Of a stretch of 64,000 nt of DNA, positions 1-8,361 are shown in pieces. The stretch is from an uncultured Alphaproteobacteria bacterium. Its GTDB lineage: Bacteria; Pseudomonadota; Alphaproteobacteria; Thalassobaculales; Thalassobaculaceae. The DNA lies in assembly GCA_902629125.1 (NCBI GenBank), contig CACOPQ010000001.1:124001-188000 (forward strand), in the 5' to 3' direction. The position numbers and the translations under genes are program-made. Numbering within the stretch: position 1 is the stretch's first letter; the number at the start of each line of letters is the position of its first letter. The notes beneath the pieces are model-generated. The model was not told the DNA's origin, did not search any database, and was given only the letters and a program-made list of their open reading frames with translations.

Positions 1-1
1 T

Positions 2-241
2 TCTTTGACGTCATCCTCGCTTGTGCACCTTAAATCACGCGGCCCCACCGATGTCGTCGGCGCTATATTAACAGAAAAAGGGAAAATTATTCTGTTCGAC
101 GATGATAGCGGGGGAAACTATAATTTTTCTATGCGCCAAAAACTTGCACCTGGAGATTACATTTTGAGTGTAAAGCACTGTTGCTTTGGTGAGGGTCCTT
201 TTTCACTCACTTTTGACCGAGAGCCGGTCGGTAAAGACTAA
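2..241 (+). CDS. C-terminal fragment of a protein ending in a PPC-like domain
   Basis: The reading frame is open to the left edge, so this is the 3' end of a longer gene. The visible 79 or so residues resemble a bacterial pre-peptidase C-terminal (PPC) type beta-sandwich: a VVGAIL strand, then a FDDDSGG turn, then LAPGDYILSV and a final GPFSLTF strand. Such domains usually follow exported peptidases or other secreted proteins and aid export or binding. The main body of the protein lies outside the window, so its function is unknown. It converges with the pentahaem cytochrome gene, with only a few bases between the two stops. Confidence 0.55.
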   Translation, partial: SLTSSSLVHLKSRGPTDVVGAILTEKGKIILFDDDSGGNYNFSMRQKLAPGDYILSVKHCCFGEGPFSLTFDREPVGKD

Positions 242-246
242 ATCCT

Positions 247-1569
247 CTAATTAAAGTTTATTTTCCCTACAGCGCTTTTAAATTTCGCATAATCCCAAGA
301 ATCGTAACTTTCCAATGCTTCATAGGCTGTGTCCAAAGATGCCTGGATTTGCTCTGTCGACTTTTTCAAACCCATCTTTTCGGCTGCTGCCAGAACAGAT
401 GTTATTCCCATTATTGCTTGCTCAGCGCCTACATAATCAAAAAATTCCGCTTGTTTAGTTCTTTTTATCAGCTTCCGAAGTAGGTTTTCGACGTCATTCT
501 TACCGAATTTATAGTTAGAAAATACCGACACAAGTTTCTTGGCTTCATCTCGTAAAGATTGCGCCACCATATAAAACTCGTTTGAATTCGTCGTGCTGGC
601 TTTGTGTAGTTCTATAGTTTTCTCTTTTAAAGCTTTGCCTTTTCCGGCATCAATGCTTTCCAAAATGATTTGCAGCATGAGTAGGTTCGAGTCATCAAAC
701 CTTACCACGCCTGGGCCCAGCCCTGTTCCAGGCCGTGGCTGCCATTTTTGTGTCATCAATGAATGATGGCAAGCTTGGCAATCGAACAACACTAACTCGG
801 GAAAAATCCCACCTGTCTCCCCCATATTGAGCAGCGCCTCAAAACGTTTTTCAAGCGCTAATGCTTGACCAATTGCCCAAGTCTGCATTCCGTTAGATAC
901 TACTTTTCTCTCATAATAATCTTTATCGATTTCATAATGAGCCGGCTGAGTTGCTGTAAATGTGTCAAGTTCAAAATCTAGCCTTGGATGACCGGCACCC
1001 ATTATCCTATGGGTAACTATTTTTTTGTCATCACCAAAGTGGCAGGACAAGCACAGCTCTGCTCTTTTAATCGGATTTTCGGTTGGGTATAGACCAGCAT
1101 TGATATTATCCTGATGGGTTGCAACGCCAGATACATGAAGACCTAACCATCGTTCCCCTCCTCCATGGCAGGCCTCGCAACCTACACCATCCGAGATCTG
1201 AAAAACTCGTCCCCGATTTTTCTCAGCAACATTGTCTGCATGGCAATCTAGACAAATTTTCGCTTCATGAGCTTTTCCTATGCCTAAGTTCTTTGCCATC
1301 TGCTTTGACACGTCGTTCAACAAAACATTATAAGCCTTTGAGTGTGGATCATATCGGTCCCAGGTAATGTATTCATTCTGCAGAACCGTAGACCCCTTCC
1401 ATGGGCTTGTCGCACCATGACATGTGCTACCCGCGCATGAGGTGACGCCTAAATGTACATCGTCGCCATACTGCGGTAAAATGGTACCAGCGATTATTTG
1501 CGAGGGTACTAACGTAACTAGGAAAACACTGGCCGCAATTAAAAGGAAATTCCATTTTACTCTCAGCAT
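247..1569 (-). CDS. Exported pentahaem c-type cytochrome (cytochrome c554-like)
   Basis: The protein has 440 residues, with an N-terminal signal peptide or anchor (hydrophobic residues about 8-27) for export to the periplasm. Four standard haem-binding motifs are seen: CLDCH (106-110), CEACH (131-135), CLSCH (173-177) and CQACH (264-268). A fifth, wider motif CAGSTCH (45-51) has CX4CH spacing. The haem region is followed by a roughly 150-residue helical tail without cysteines. Layout and motifs recall multihaem cytochromes of the c554/hydroxylamine-oxidoreductase-related group, which shuttle electrons; no enzymatic activity can be assigned. It lies downstream of a small TPR membrane protein gene on the same strand and opposite the large redox operon, so it may be its periplasmic partner (inference). 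Confidence 0.8.
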   Translation of the reverse strand: MLRVKWNFLLIAASVFLVTLVPSQIIAGTILPQYGDDVHLGVTSCAGSTCHGATSPWKGSTVLQNEYITWDRYDPHSKAYNVLLNDVSKQMAKNLGIGKAHEAKICLDCHADNVAEKNRGRVFQISDGVGCEACHGGGERWLGLHVSGVATHQDNINAGLYPTENPIKRAELCLSCHFGDDKKIVTHRIMGAGHPRLDFELDTFTATQPAHYEIDKDYYERKVVSNGMQTWAIGQALALEKRFEALLNMGETGGIFPELVLFDCQACHHSLMTQKWQPRPGTGLGPGVVRFDDSNLLMLQIILESIDAGKGKALKEKTIELHKASTTNSNEFYMVAQSLRDEAKKLVSVFSNYKFGKNDVENLLRKLIKRTKQAEFFDYVGAEQAIMGITSVLAAAEKMGLKKSTEQIQASLDTAYEALESYDSWDYAKFKSAVGKINFN

Positions 1570-1607
1570 GCGTCTACCCCCCTAATTAATACTAGCGTGA
1601 CTAATTA

Positions 1608-1931
1608 CTAATTACTAGAGGCATGTCCTCTCGCCCTTAAATCAATAAAAGCCCTTTGAATTTCTCTATCTCCAGGAAGCTCGCGCGATGCTGAAACATA
1701 GGCTGAAACCGCCTCTTTATAGAAGCCGGCTTCCTTATACAAGGCACCCAATAATTTTAGCGCACTGCCATCTTTCGGATTTGATCTAAGGTGCTCAATC
1801 GTCTCTTGGATCCTTTCCTGTATTTCAATCATGGAACGAGTATTATCCAAATCAGTTGTTTTTTGTTGCTGAAATAATACGCCTATTAAAGCAAAACCTA
1901 CTACAACTATACCTATGGCTGCGCAAAGCAA
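1608..1931 (-). CDS. Small membrane-anchored TPR protein
   Basis: At least 107 residues: one N-terminal transmembrane helix (roughly residues 3-21), then about two tetratricopeptide-like helical pairs (LKLLGALYKEAG and YKEAVSAYVSASRELPG). TPR modules with this anchor occur in cytochrome c maturation factors such as CcmI/CycH and in assembly proteins, which suits its place just upstream of a pentahaem cytochrome, but homology is not shown. The start is uncertain. The first common start codon is TTG at 1931, inside a positively charged stretch. The frame stays open further upstream, and a GGGAGAAG sequence precedes in-frame ATT codons at 1973/1976 that would add an RKR-containing cytoplasmic tail. 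Confidence 0.6.
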   Translation of the reverse strand: MLCAAIGIVVVGFALIGVLFQQQKTTDLDNTRSMIEIQERIQETIEHLRSNPKDGSALKLLGALYKEAGFYKEAVSAYVSASRELPGDREIQRAFIDLRARGHASSN

Positions 1932-2082
1932 TCGTTTACGAAGGTTAAAATCTCGTGCTGGTGAGGGGTCAATAATAAGTCTTCTCCCGATACCGTAATT
2001 TGTATCAACCGCTGTTTAGTATCAATAACATTTTTATTGTATTAATAAATCTTACCAAAATAAGTTAAACGTCGAGAACTAT

Positions 2083-2844
2083 ATGATAATGAGTGAAGAA
2101 ATTTTTTCGGTGTTACTAATTGTAAGCGCACCGTTTTTGGGAAGTTACGTATCAACAGTCATGATCAAGACTGAGCAGGAACAATCAATTTTAAATCCAG
2201 CGTTTTCTACTTGCTCCAATTGTGGTCATCAGATTTTGCTAATTCATAAAATCCCGATTCTAAGCTATATAATATTGAAAGGGGCCTGTTACCGCTGCAA
2301 AACGCCTATTAGCTGGACATACATAACGCTTGAGGCGGGATTTCTAATTTCCAGTATTTCAGCGATGTTAGCACTTTTTAATCAAACATTTGATAAAATA
2401 TTTTTTGCCATTATTTTAGCATGGACATTTTTACCGTTATCTATTTTTGATGTTCAAAAACAGCGCTTGCCTGATTTAGCTACTATACCGATAGCTTGTG
2501 CCGCTCTTCTACAAGGATACTTCCTACCCTACATAAACTTTATCGACTGTTTATTTGGCTTTATCCTTGGGTTTGTTTTGAGCGCAACAGTATCCATCGC
2601 GTATTCTAAAATACGCGGGCAAACTGGCCTCGGTTGGGGAGATGTCAAACTTATCGCCGCAGTTGGAGCATTAATCGGATGGCAATTTGTGCCCTGGTTT
2701 ATCTTCTTAGCTTCAATATCAGCGCTGATACATGTGATTTTGCAGATAATTATCCGCGGGAAGCAGGCTGGAAGAGAGAGGATACCTTTTGGTCCATTTT
2801 TATGCGGATCTAGCTGGCTTGTTTGGCTTTACTCAATCTTTTGA
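2083..2844 (+). CDS. pilD: Type 4 prepilin peptidase (A24 family)
   Basis: This 253-residue polytopic membrane protein has the layout of bifunctional type IV prepilin leader peptidases/N-methyltransferases. Near the N-terminus there is a four-cysteine zinc motif (CSNC ... CYRC, about residues 45-75). The two aspartates typical of the A24 aspartyl protease are in FDVQKQRLPD (about 126) and GWGDVKL (about 185). Members cut and methylate the leader of type IV pilins or type II secretion pseudopilins at the inner membrane. No pilin or secretion genes are visible nearby, so its substrate lies elsewhere. In-frame ATGs at 2083 and 2089 are both possible starts. Confidence 0.85.
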   Translation: MIMSEEIFSVLLIVSAPFLGSYVSTVMIKTEQEQSILNPAFSTCSNCGHQILLIHKIPILSYIILKGACYRCKTPISWTYITLEAGFLISSISAMLALFNQTFDKIFFAIILAWTFLPLSIFDVQKQRLPDLATIPIACAALLQGYFLPYINFIDCLFGFILGFVLSATVSIAYSKIRGQTGLGWGDVKLIAAVGALIGWQFVPWFIFLASISALIHVILQIIIRGKQAGRERIPFGPFLCGSSWLVWLYSIF

Positions 2845-2883
2845 ACTGAATAACGAAAAACGAATTTTTTAGGGTCAACCGTT

Positions 2884-2912
2884 TTGACAGCACTGTTGTT
2901 ACACCTTAAACT
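2884..2912 (+). promoter_or_regulatory. Candidate sigma70-type promoter of the redox operon
   Basis: TTGACA at 2884-2889 is followed after 17 bases by TAAACT at 2907-2912, in the only gap (121 bases) before the seven-gene operon. A short inverted repeat, CCTTA-N8-TAAGG (2904-2921), overlaps the -10 and could be a regulator site. The match is by eye only. Confidence 0.4.
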
Positions 2913-2965
2913 TAAATAAGGTTAGTACAGGGGGATGTGCGAGTGTCGCAACTGACTTATACCAC

Positions 2966-5356
2966 ATGAGTGAAGAATTCGATATCGCCATTGTTGGCTC
3001 TGGCCCTTCCGGACTGAGTGCCGCGGCGCGGGCTGCACAAAAAGGGATATCTCACATTCTGCTTGAAACCACCGACCATGCCTCAGACACAATTTTTAAA
3101 TTTCAGAAACGCAAGTTCGTTATGGCGACACCAGATGTCATGCCTCTCCGAAGCGATACCAGCTTTGCTGCGGGCACAAGAGAAGAAATTCTCGATAAAT
3201 GGGACGAGGAAATAGAACAACAAAAAATAAACATTAGTTACAACAGCGAAGTAACAAGAATAAACGGTGAAAAAGGAAATTTTACATTAGAAGTAAAGGG
3301 TGGTGGCACGATAAAAGCCAGTCACGTTGTTCTTTCGATTGGCATGCAGGGTAATTTGCGAAAGCTAGACGTTGAAGGAGATGATTGGGACGGTGTTCAA
3401 TATCAACTAGATGACCCGGAAGAGTATGAGGATGAGACGATCATCGTTGTTGGAGCAGGCGACGCAGCAATAGAAAATGCGGTTGCACTTGCAGCACAAA
3501 ATCGAGTTGCTCTAGTAAATAGGAAGGGTGAGTTTGCCAGAATAAAAGCTGGAAACCTAACACTCATCACAGAGGCAATAGATAGCGGACTTTTGGAGTG
3601 CTATTACAATGCTAGTACAGCAAGAATTTCGCCCGGTGAAATAATATTAAAAACGCCTGATGGTGAGACAACGGTTCCCTGTGATCGAATTATTGCTCGT
3701 CTTGGCGCAATGGCGCCCCGCCGATTCGTTGAAAGTTGCGGCATAAAATTTACAAGTGACGAACCAAGTGCACTTCCTGAGTTATCGGAACGATACGAAA
3801 GTTCTGTGCCTGGTCTTTATGTCGTTGGCGCTTTAGCTGGTTACCCTCTAATTAAATTAGCCATGAACCAAGGTTACGAAGTGGTAGAAACAATCTCGGG
3901 AAATGAAATCCCGCCAGCAGATGAGCCACTATTAGAGGAGAAATTTGCAGCTCTTCGCGGTAAAAAAGTTAATGATGTTTTGAAAATGATCCAAGAAAAT
4001 GTCCCTCTTCTATCGCACATGTCAGCACTGCAATTTCGCGAATTCATGATAGATAGTGAAATCCACCTTAAACAAGCAGGAGACGTGATCTTCGAGAGAA
4101 ATGAATACACAAACAGCGTCTTTTCAATTGTTGAAGGACAGGTCAATGTGCAGATCAACCCCGAGGATGAAAATGAAGTTGTAGAGCTAAAGAAAGGCTC
4201 ATTTTTTGGTGAAATGGGCCTGATAGCAGGGCGACGCAGGACGGCAACCGTGGTTGCTAAACGGGAATGTTTCTTAGTTGAAACTCCTCGAAGAGCAATG
4301 CTTAAACTTATCAGCTCTGTGCCAGGTGCGAAGAAAGTTGTGGATACTGCAGCGATATACAGACAGATACAAACCCATTTGGCACCCAACATCGAAAAAG
4401 AGCTGCTTAAAGAAATCGTAGATTCAGCGACAATAGAAAGCTTGTCTGCCGGGGATAACCTCATATCGGAAGGCGATGAGTCAGATCATATGTTCATAAT
4501 TCGATCTGGCTCTATGACAGTATCAAAAATTATCGGCGGGAGAAGCGTTATATTATCCTACATCCCGTCGGGAAATTATGTTGGGGAGATGGCGTTATTA
4601 AATAGTGAGCCTCGTTCGGCTAGTGTGAAAGCAACGGTTGCTTCCGAGGTAATTAAAATCGATGCTGTGGCGTTCCGAGAATTATTAGACCGAGAGTCTG
4701 ACCTTAAACAAATTATAGAAGAAAAATTTCAAGACAGAATAGTCGAAAATTTAGAAACAGAGGAACGACCTGAGGCTGGTGACATTATTGATTTCTTAGT
4801 TGGCCAAGGTGTTGGCGAAGCATCCGATGTCTTGCTTATAGACGAGGCACTCTGTATACGATGCGATAATTGTGAAAAAGCTTGTGCCGAAACCCACGAC
4901 GGAATTTCACGGCTCAATCGGGAAGCCGGACCAACGTTCGAGACGTTGCATGTACCGACGTCGTGCAGACACTGTGAACACCCTCATTGTATGTCCGATT
5001 GCCCAGCCGACGCTATTCACCGAGCCCCGGACGGCGAGGTTTTCATAGATGACAAGTGTATTGGATGTGCAAACTGCGTCAATAACTGTCCCTACGGCGT
5101 TATACAACTAGCTTATCCACCAGCTAAAAAGCCTGGCCTGTGGTCTTGGCTCTTTTTTGGTGCTGGTCCAGGGCCTGGGGAGGATAAAACAAATAATAAA
5201 AAAGTTGAGGGCGCAAGATCAGTGGCTGCAAAGTGCGATATGTGCAAGGACATAGAGGGCGGCGCTTCATGTGTCAGTGCGTGTCCAACAGGAGCAGCCA
5301 TACGGGTTAATCCCGAGGAATTTTTATCAATTACCAATTTGGCAAAATCGGGTTAG
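2966..5356 (+). CDS. FAD/NAD(P) oxidoreductase fused to two cyclic-nucleotide-binding domains and a four-cluster ferredoxin
   Basis: The protein has 796 residues and no signal peptide, so it should be cytoplasmic. Domains in order: (a) a thioredoxin-reductase-like FAD/NAD(P) flavoprotein, about 1-315, with GSGPSG (11-16) and GAGDAA near 160; the CxxC redox pair of true thioredoxin reductases is absent. (b) A first cyclic-nucleotide-binding domain, about 350-460, with a phosphate-binding cassette FGEMGLIAGRRRTATV. (c) A second, about 470-590, with GEMALLNSEPRSASV. (d) From about 628, a DmsB/HybA-like module with four cysteine clusters: CIRCDNCEKAC, CRHCEHPHCMSDC, CIGCANCVNNC and CDMC...CVSAC. 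It probably moves electrons between NAD(P)H and the membrane cytochrome encoded 5 bases downstream, tuned by a cyclic nucleotide (inference). First gene of the operon. Confidence 0.85.
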   Translation: MSEEFDIAIVGSGPSGLSAAARAAQKGISHILLETTDHASDTIFKFQKRKFVMATPDVMPLRSDTSFAAGTREEILDKWDEEIEQQKINISYNSEVTRINGEKGNFTLEVKGGGTIKASHVVLSIGMQGNLRKLDVEGDDWDGVQYQLDDPEEYEDETIIVVGAGDAAIENAVALAAQNRVALVNRKGEFARIKAGNLTLITEAIDSGLLECYYNASTARISPGEIILKTPDGETTVPCDRIIARLGAMAPRRFVESCGIKFTSDEPSALPELSERYESSVPGLYVVGALAGYPLIKLAMNQGYEVVETISGNEIPPADEPLLEEKFAALRGKKVNDVLKMIQENVPLLSHMSALQFREFMIDSEIHLKQAGDVIFERNEYTNSVFSIVEGQVNVQINPEDENEVVELKKGSFFGEMGLIAGRRRTATVVAKRECFLVETPRRAMLKLISSVPGAKKVVDTAAIYRQIQTHLAPNIEKELLKEIVDSATIESLSAGDNLISEGDESDHMFIIRSGSMTVSKIIGGRSVILSYIPSGNYVGEMALLNSEPRSASVKATVASEVIKIDAVAFRELLDRESDLKQIIEEKFQDRIVENLETEERPEAGDIIDFLVGQGVGEASDVLLIDEALCIRCDNCEKACAETHDGISRLNREAGPTFETLHVPTSCRHCEHPHCMSDCPADAIHRAPDGEVFIDDKCIGCANCVNNCPYGVIQLAYPPAKKPGLWSWLFFGAGPGPGEDKTNNKKVEGARSVAAKCDMCKDIEGGASCVSACPTGAAIRVNPEEFLSITNLAKSG

Positions 5357-5361
5357 CCAAT

Positions 5362-6189
5362 ATGCATGAAGGTTTTTTAGTTTATGCCAATTCAAAGTAC
5401 CTGAAATGGTCAGTAGTCCTGTGCTTGGCCTCAATAGCGGCCTATATTTTTTATGAACCAATAGATGAACACAACGGCGGAACCGTTCTTGGGTATATAT
5501 TAGGAACAGTTGGTGCGCTGCTGATTTTTTGGCTGACTTGGTTAGGAATAAGAAAACGGCAATATGGCGCACATTTCAGGTTAACCGCTTGGGTGTCAGC
5601 CCACGTTTACCTAGGTTTAAGCTTAATTGTTGTAGCAACACTGCATACTGGTTTCCAATTTGACTGGAACCTGCATACGCTGGCCTATGTGCTTATGATT
5701 ATAGTAATAGTCAGTGGAATTTTTGGGATTTATGCTTATGCGAGGTTCCCGCGGCTTGTTACCGAAAACCGGCGCGGCGTCTCGATGGATGACTTACTTA
5801 CTCAAATTGGTGATTTAGATCGGGAGTGTAAGCAGTTAGCTGTTGGCTTACCTGATGAAGTTAGTTCGCTTATTTTAAAGTCATGCGAAGAAACTAGCAT
5901 TGGCGGATCAATTTTTCGGATTCTAAGTGGAAAGGCCAGTAATTGCCCGTCCGATGCGGCGTTTACTCAATTACGGAGCCTCGCGGGCACTGTGGACCAA
6001 GCTCACGCCCTGAGCACACGCAAATTACTTGTATTAATTGGCAAAAAATGTGGGTTACTCGGGACAGTAAGAAGGGACATTCAACTTAAGGCGTTAATGG
6101 ATATCTGGCTACGGGTACACGTACCTGTAACGATTGCACTCTTAGTCGCCCTGACAATTCATATAATATCTGTTTTCTATTATTGGTAA
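5362..6189 (+). CDS. b-type cytochrome-like integral membrane protein
   Basis: This 275-residue protein has about five hydrophobic segments: near residues 12-28, 35-58, 72-95, 103-128 and at the extreme C-terminus (VTIALLVALTIHIISVFYYW). Histidines in or beside the helices (HVYLGL, LHTGF, LHTLAY, then RVHVP and TIHIIS near the end) could ligate one or two b haems, as in cytochrome b561/ferric-reductase-type proteins. A soluble loop of about 100 residues separates the fourth and last helices. It begins 5 bases after the Fe-S flavoprotein and ends 10 bases before the FHA-decahaem gene, so it is well placed to carry electrons across the inner membrane. The family assignment is only approximate. 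Confidence 0.65.
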   Translation: MHEGFLVYANSKYLKWSVVLCLASIAAYIFYEPIDEHNGGTVLGYILGTVGALLIFWLTWLGIRKRQYGAHFRLTAWVSAHVYLGLSLIVVATLHTGFQFDWNLHTLAYVLMIIVIVSGIFGIYAYARFPRLVTENRRGVSMDDLLTQIGDLDRECKQLAVGLPDEVSSLILKSCEETSIGGSIFRILSGKASNCPSDAAFTQLRSLAGTVDQAHALSTRKLLVLIGKKCGLLGTVRRDIQLKALMDIWLRVHVPVTIALLVALTIHIISVFYYW

Positions 6190-6199
6190 GGTGAGGTAG

Positions 6200-7906
6200 A
6201 TGGAACTATCTATAACACGCCTTACTCGTCGAAAAAACGGAAGTATAGGGCGCAAAGAAGAAAGAAAAACATGCGAAACGTTGCGCGTGGGAAGAGATAC
6301 GAAAGACGAATTATTTCTTCCTGACCATAGAATACCTTATCATTTAGCCACTCTGCACCCAGGAGAAGATGGGTTCTTCATAGAAGCTGAGGGTGACAAC
6401 GACCTGAGGCTTAACGAAAAAATTATTCAAAGAGCTCGCGTAAACATAGGCGACACTATTGGGATTGGGCCATACGAACTCAGACTTGTTGCGCCCGAAG
6501 ATGGGATAGATCTGGCTTTAACCGTCGAATTAATTCATCCAGTAGGCGACGATGTTGAAGAATTATTATCCCGAAGTAACCTGAGTATAAATAACACAGG
6601 ATTTTCAAAGCGTACCTTATCGTGGACATTCGGGCTTTCGATTCTAGTGCTGTTTTTAGTTCTGCCTATCTTAGACGGAACCTACAATATTTTTAGATCT
6701 TCCGTATCCATAGAAAATACAGGGGATCAAGCCAATACAATGTTTACCAAAAACGAAGTTACATTCGACTTCAGTTGGCATACTGGCGAAGTTATGGATG
6801 CCCATAAGTTTTTTGCCAATGACTGCGAGGCGTGCCACACGAAGCCGTTTATAATGGTTGAGGACCAAGCATGCCTTTCTTGCCATCAAAAAACTCATGC
6901 GCACTTAGATGTGGCAAAGTTTACAAACCCAGATTTGAATTCTACCCGTTGCGCGTCATGTCATACAGATCATCAGGGCCCAGAGCCCTTAAGGGCGTCA
7001 CAACAAGCATTATGCTCAGATTGCCATACAAACCTTGAAGCAATGGCCGCGGGCACAAAGCTTATCAACGCTTCTGATTTTGGACTAAATCATCCGCAGT
7101 TTAAACCCACTGTATGGGTGGATGCTTCAGCTAACAAACGAGCGCGAATTAGTTTAGATAAAACACCAAAGGAAAATTCTAATTTGAAATTTCCGCATGA
7201 CGTTCATCTAATCGCAGAGCGGATGCGTAACCCAACCAAAGGGAAACAAGAACAATTAGATTGCGCTAGTTGCCATGTTCCAGATATGAGCAATCAATTC
7301 TTTAAACCTGTCCGCATGGAAGAGCACTGCGGGGATTGTCACGTGCTTTCGTTCGATCCAAATCAACCGGAACGGTTGGTTCCTCATGCTAGTGCCGCTA
7401 CAGTGCAACGAGAGGTCAAGGAATACTTCTCCGACCTAGCACTTAGTGGAAACGTCGACGAAAAGGCGGCGCCTACCAATTTGCGGAGAAGGCCAGGATC
7501 AAAATTAACAAAGACACAACGGCTCGAAGCTCTGGAATGGGCCGAAAAAAAGACAGAGCAAGCTACCAAATATCTTTTCTCCGCCAGTCAATGTGGCGTT
7601 TGCCACCAGTTACAACAGAAATCTGCTGAGACGCTGGAATATAAAGTGGATCCTGTAAGAGTAACTGATATTTGGCAACCTCTTTCCGTATTCAATCATG
7701 AGGCGCACGCCAATGCCTCTTGTGAAAGCTGTCACACTGCGGAGCGATCCTCCTCTAGCTCTGATGTTCTTTTACCAAAAATTGACAGCTGCCGGGATTG
7801 TCATGGTGGACAGCTAGCCTCCGACAAAATACCCAGCACATGCATAAGTTGTCATGTTTTTCACAATGATAAGCTTGCGTTGATGTTACCTACGACGGGA
7901 GAGTAA
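6200..7906 (+). CDS. FHA domain - transmembrane helix - decahaem cytochrome c fusion
   Basis: The protein has 568 residues. The first 115 or so look like a forkhead-associated (FHA) beta-sandwich (RVGRDTKDELFLPDHRI, then NDLRLNEKII). A single transmembrane helix follows at about 138-160, and then a periplasmic region with ten CxxCH haem sites, from CEACH (about 208) and CLSCH through CASCH, CSDCH, CASCH, CGDCH, CGVCH, CESCH and CRDCH to CISCH (about 547). FHA domains bind phosphothreonine, but the usual Ser of the S-x-x-H motif is not obvious here (IPYHLATL), so ligand binding is uncertain. The topology puts a signalling domain in the cytoplasm and a haem wire outside. A good ribosome site (AAGGTGAGG) precedes the ATG. 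Confidence 0.85.
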   Translation: MELSITRLTRRKNGSIGRKEERKTCETLRVGRDTKDELFLPDHRIPYHLATLHPGEDGFFIEAEGDNDLRLNEKIIQRARVNIGDTIGIGPYELRLVAPEDGIDLALTVELIHPVGDDVEELLSRSNLSINNTGFSKRTLSWTFGLSILVLFLVLPILDGTYNIFRSSVSIENTGDQANTMFTKNEVTFDFSWHTGEVMDAHKFFANDCEACHTKPFIMVEDQACLSCHQKTHAHLDVAKFTNPDLNSTRCASCHTDHQGPEPLRASQQALCSDCHTNLEAMAAGTKLINASDFGLNHPQFKPTVWVDASANKRARISLDKTPKENSNLKFPHDVHLIAERMRNPTKGKQEQLDCASCHVPDMSNQFFKPVRMEEHCGDCHVLSFDPNQPERLVPHASAATVQREVKEYFSDLALSGNVDEKAAPTNLRRRPGSKLTKTQRLEALEWAEKKTEQATKYLFSASQCGVCHQLQQKSAETLEYKVDPVRVTDIWQPLSVFNHEAHANASCESCHTAERSSSSSDVLLPKIDSCRDCHGGQLASDKIPSTCISCHVFHNDKLALMLPTTGE

Positions 7907-7911
7907 TAGGG

Positions 7912-8361
7912 ATGTTGAAAGTTACAAATATTATCGCATCAATTCTTTTCTTGGTCCTTTCTATAAGCGCCACCACGATCGGTGCCGCCTCTGAAAATCT
8001 GGAGCTTGTAACTTGGGGTTCTATTTTACCAAACGCAACAATTGATGCGCATCGTGCAAATTTAAACATACAGGTCGAACTTGGAGATGACGTTCCATTG
8101 AAAACCCATATAACCGCGCATACGCCGGCAGGAAATATACTACAACGAACCAACCTAGGATATTGGGTGCCATGGTCCGGCAAATTAAACGATTTGGTGG
8201 ACACATTTAGTCCAAAGACCAACAAGGCTATAAATTTTAAAATCTTCAAAGATGACGATTTGACCGAAGAGCTTTTCCCAATAAAGATTATGGTTGCATA
8301 TCGTACTGCAACAGAATTGAAATTTGGTGTTTTTGATTTAGCGGGCAGAAGAACACAATGA
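7912..8361 (+). CDS. Small exported protein of unknown function
   Basis: A 149-residue protein with a clear signal peptide (hydrophobic residues about 5-24, cleavage probably after TTIGAA). The mature part is about 120 residues, rich in beta-strand-forming residues, without cysteines or haem motifs. I do not recognise the family. It starts 5 bases after the decahaem gene, and its stop overlaps the next start by ATGA, so it is translationally coupled within the redox operon and probably works in the periplasm with its neighbours. Confidence 0.65.
   Translation: MLKVTNIIASILFLVLSISATTIGAASENLELVTWGSILPNATIDAHRANLNIQVELGDDVPLKTHITAHTPAGNILQRTNLGYWVPWSGKLNDLVDTFSPKTNKAINFKIFKDDDLTEELFPIKIMVAYRTATELKFGVFDLAGRRTQ

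Noticed and set aside
2966-3910. Naming the first domain thioredoxin reductase (trxB)
   Set aside because: The redox-active CxxC of TrxB is missing and the chain carries CNB and Fe-S modules, so that name would mislead.
3874-4464. A 196-codon frame on the minus strand within the flavoprotein gene
   Set aside because: It is a shadow of the plus-strand gene, whose domains are clear; the shadow shows low-complexity serine-rich sequence and no motifs.
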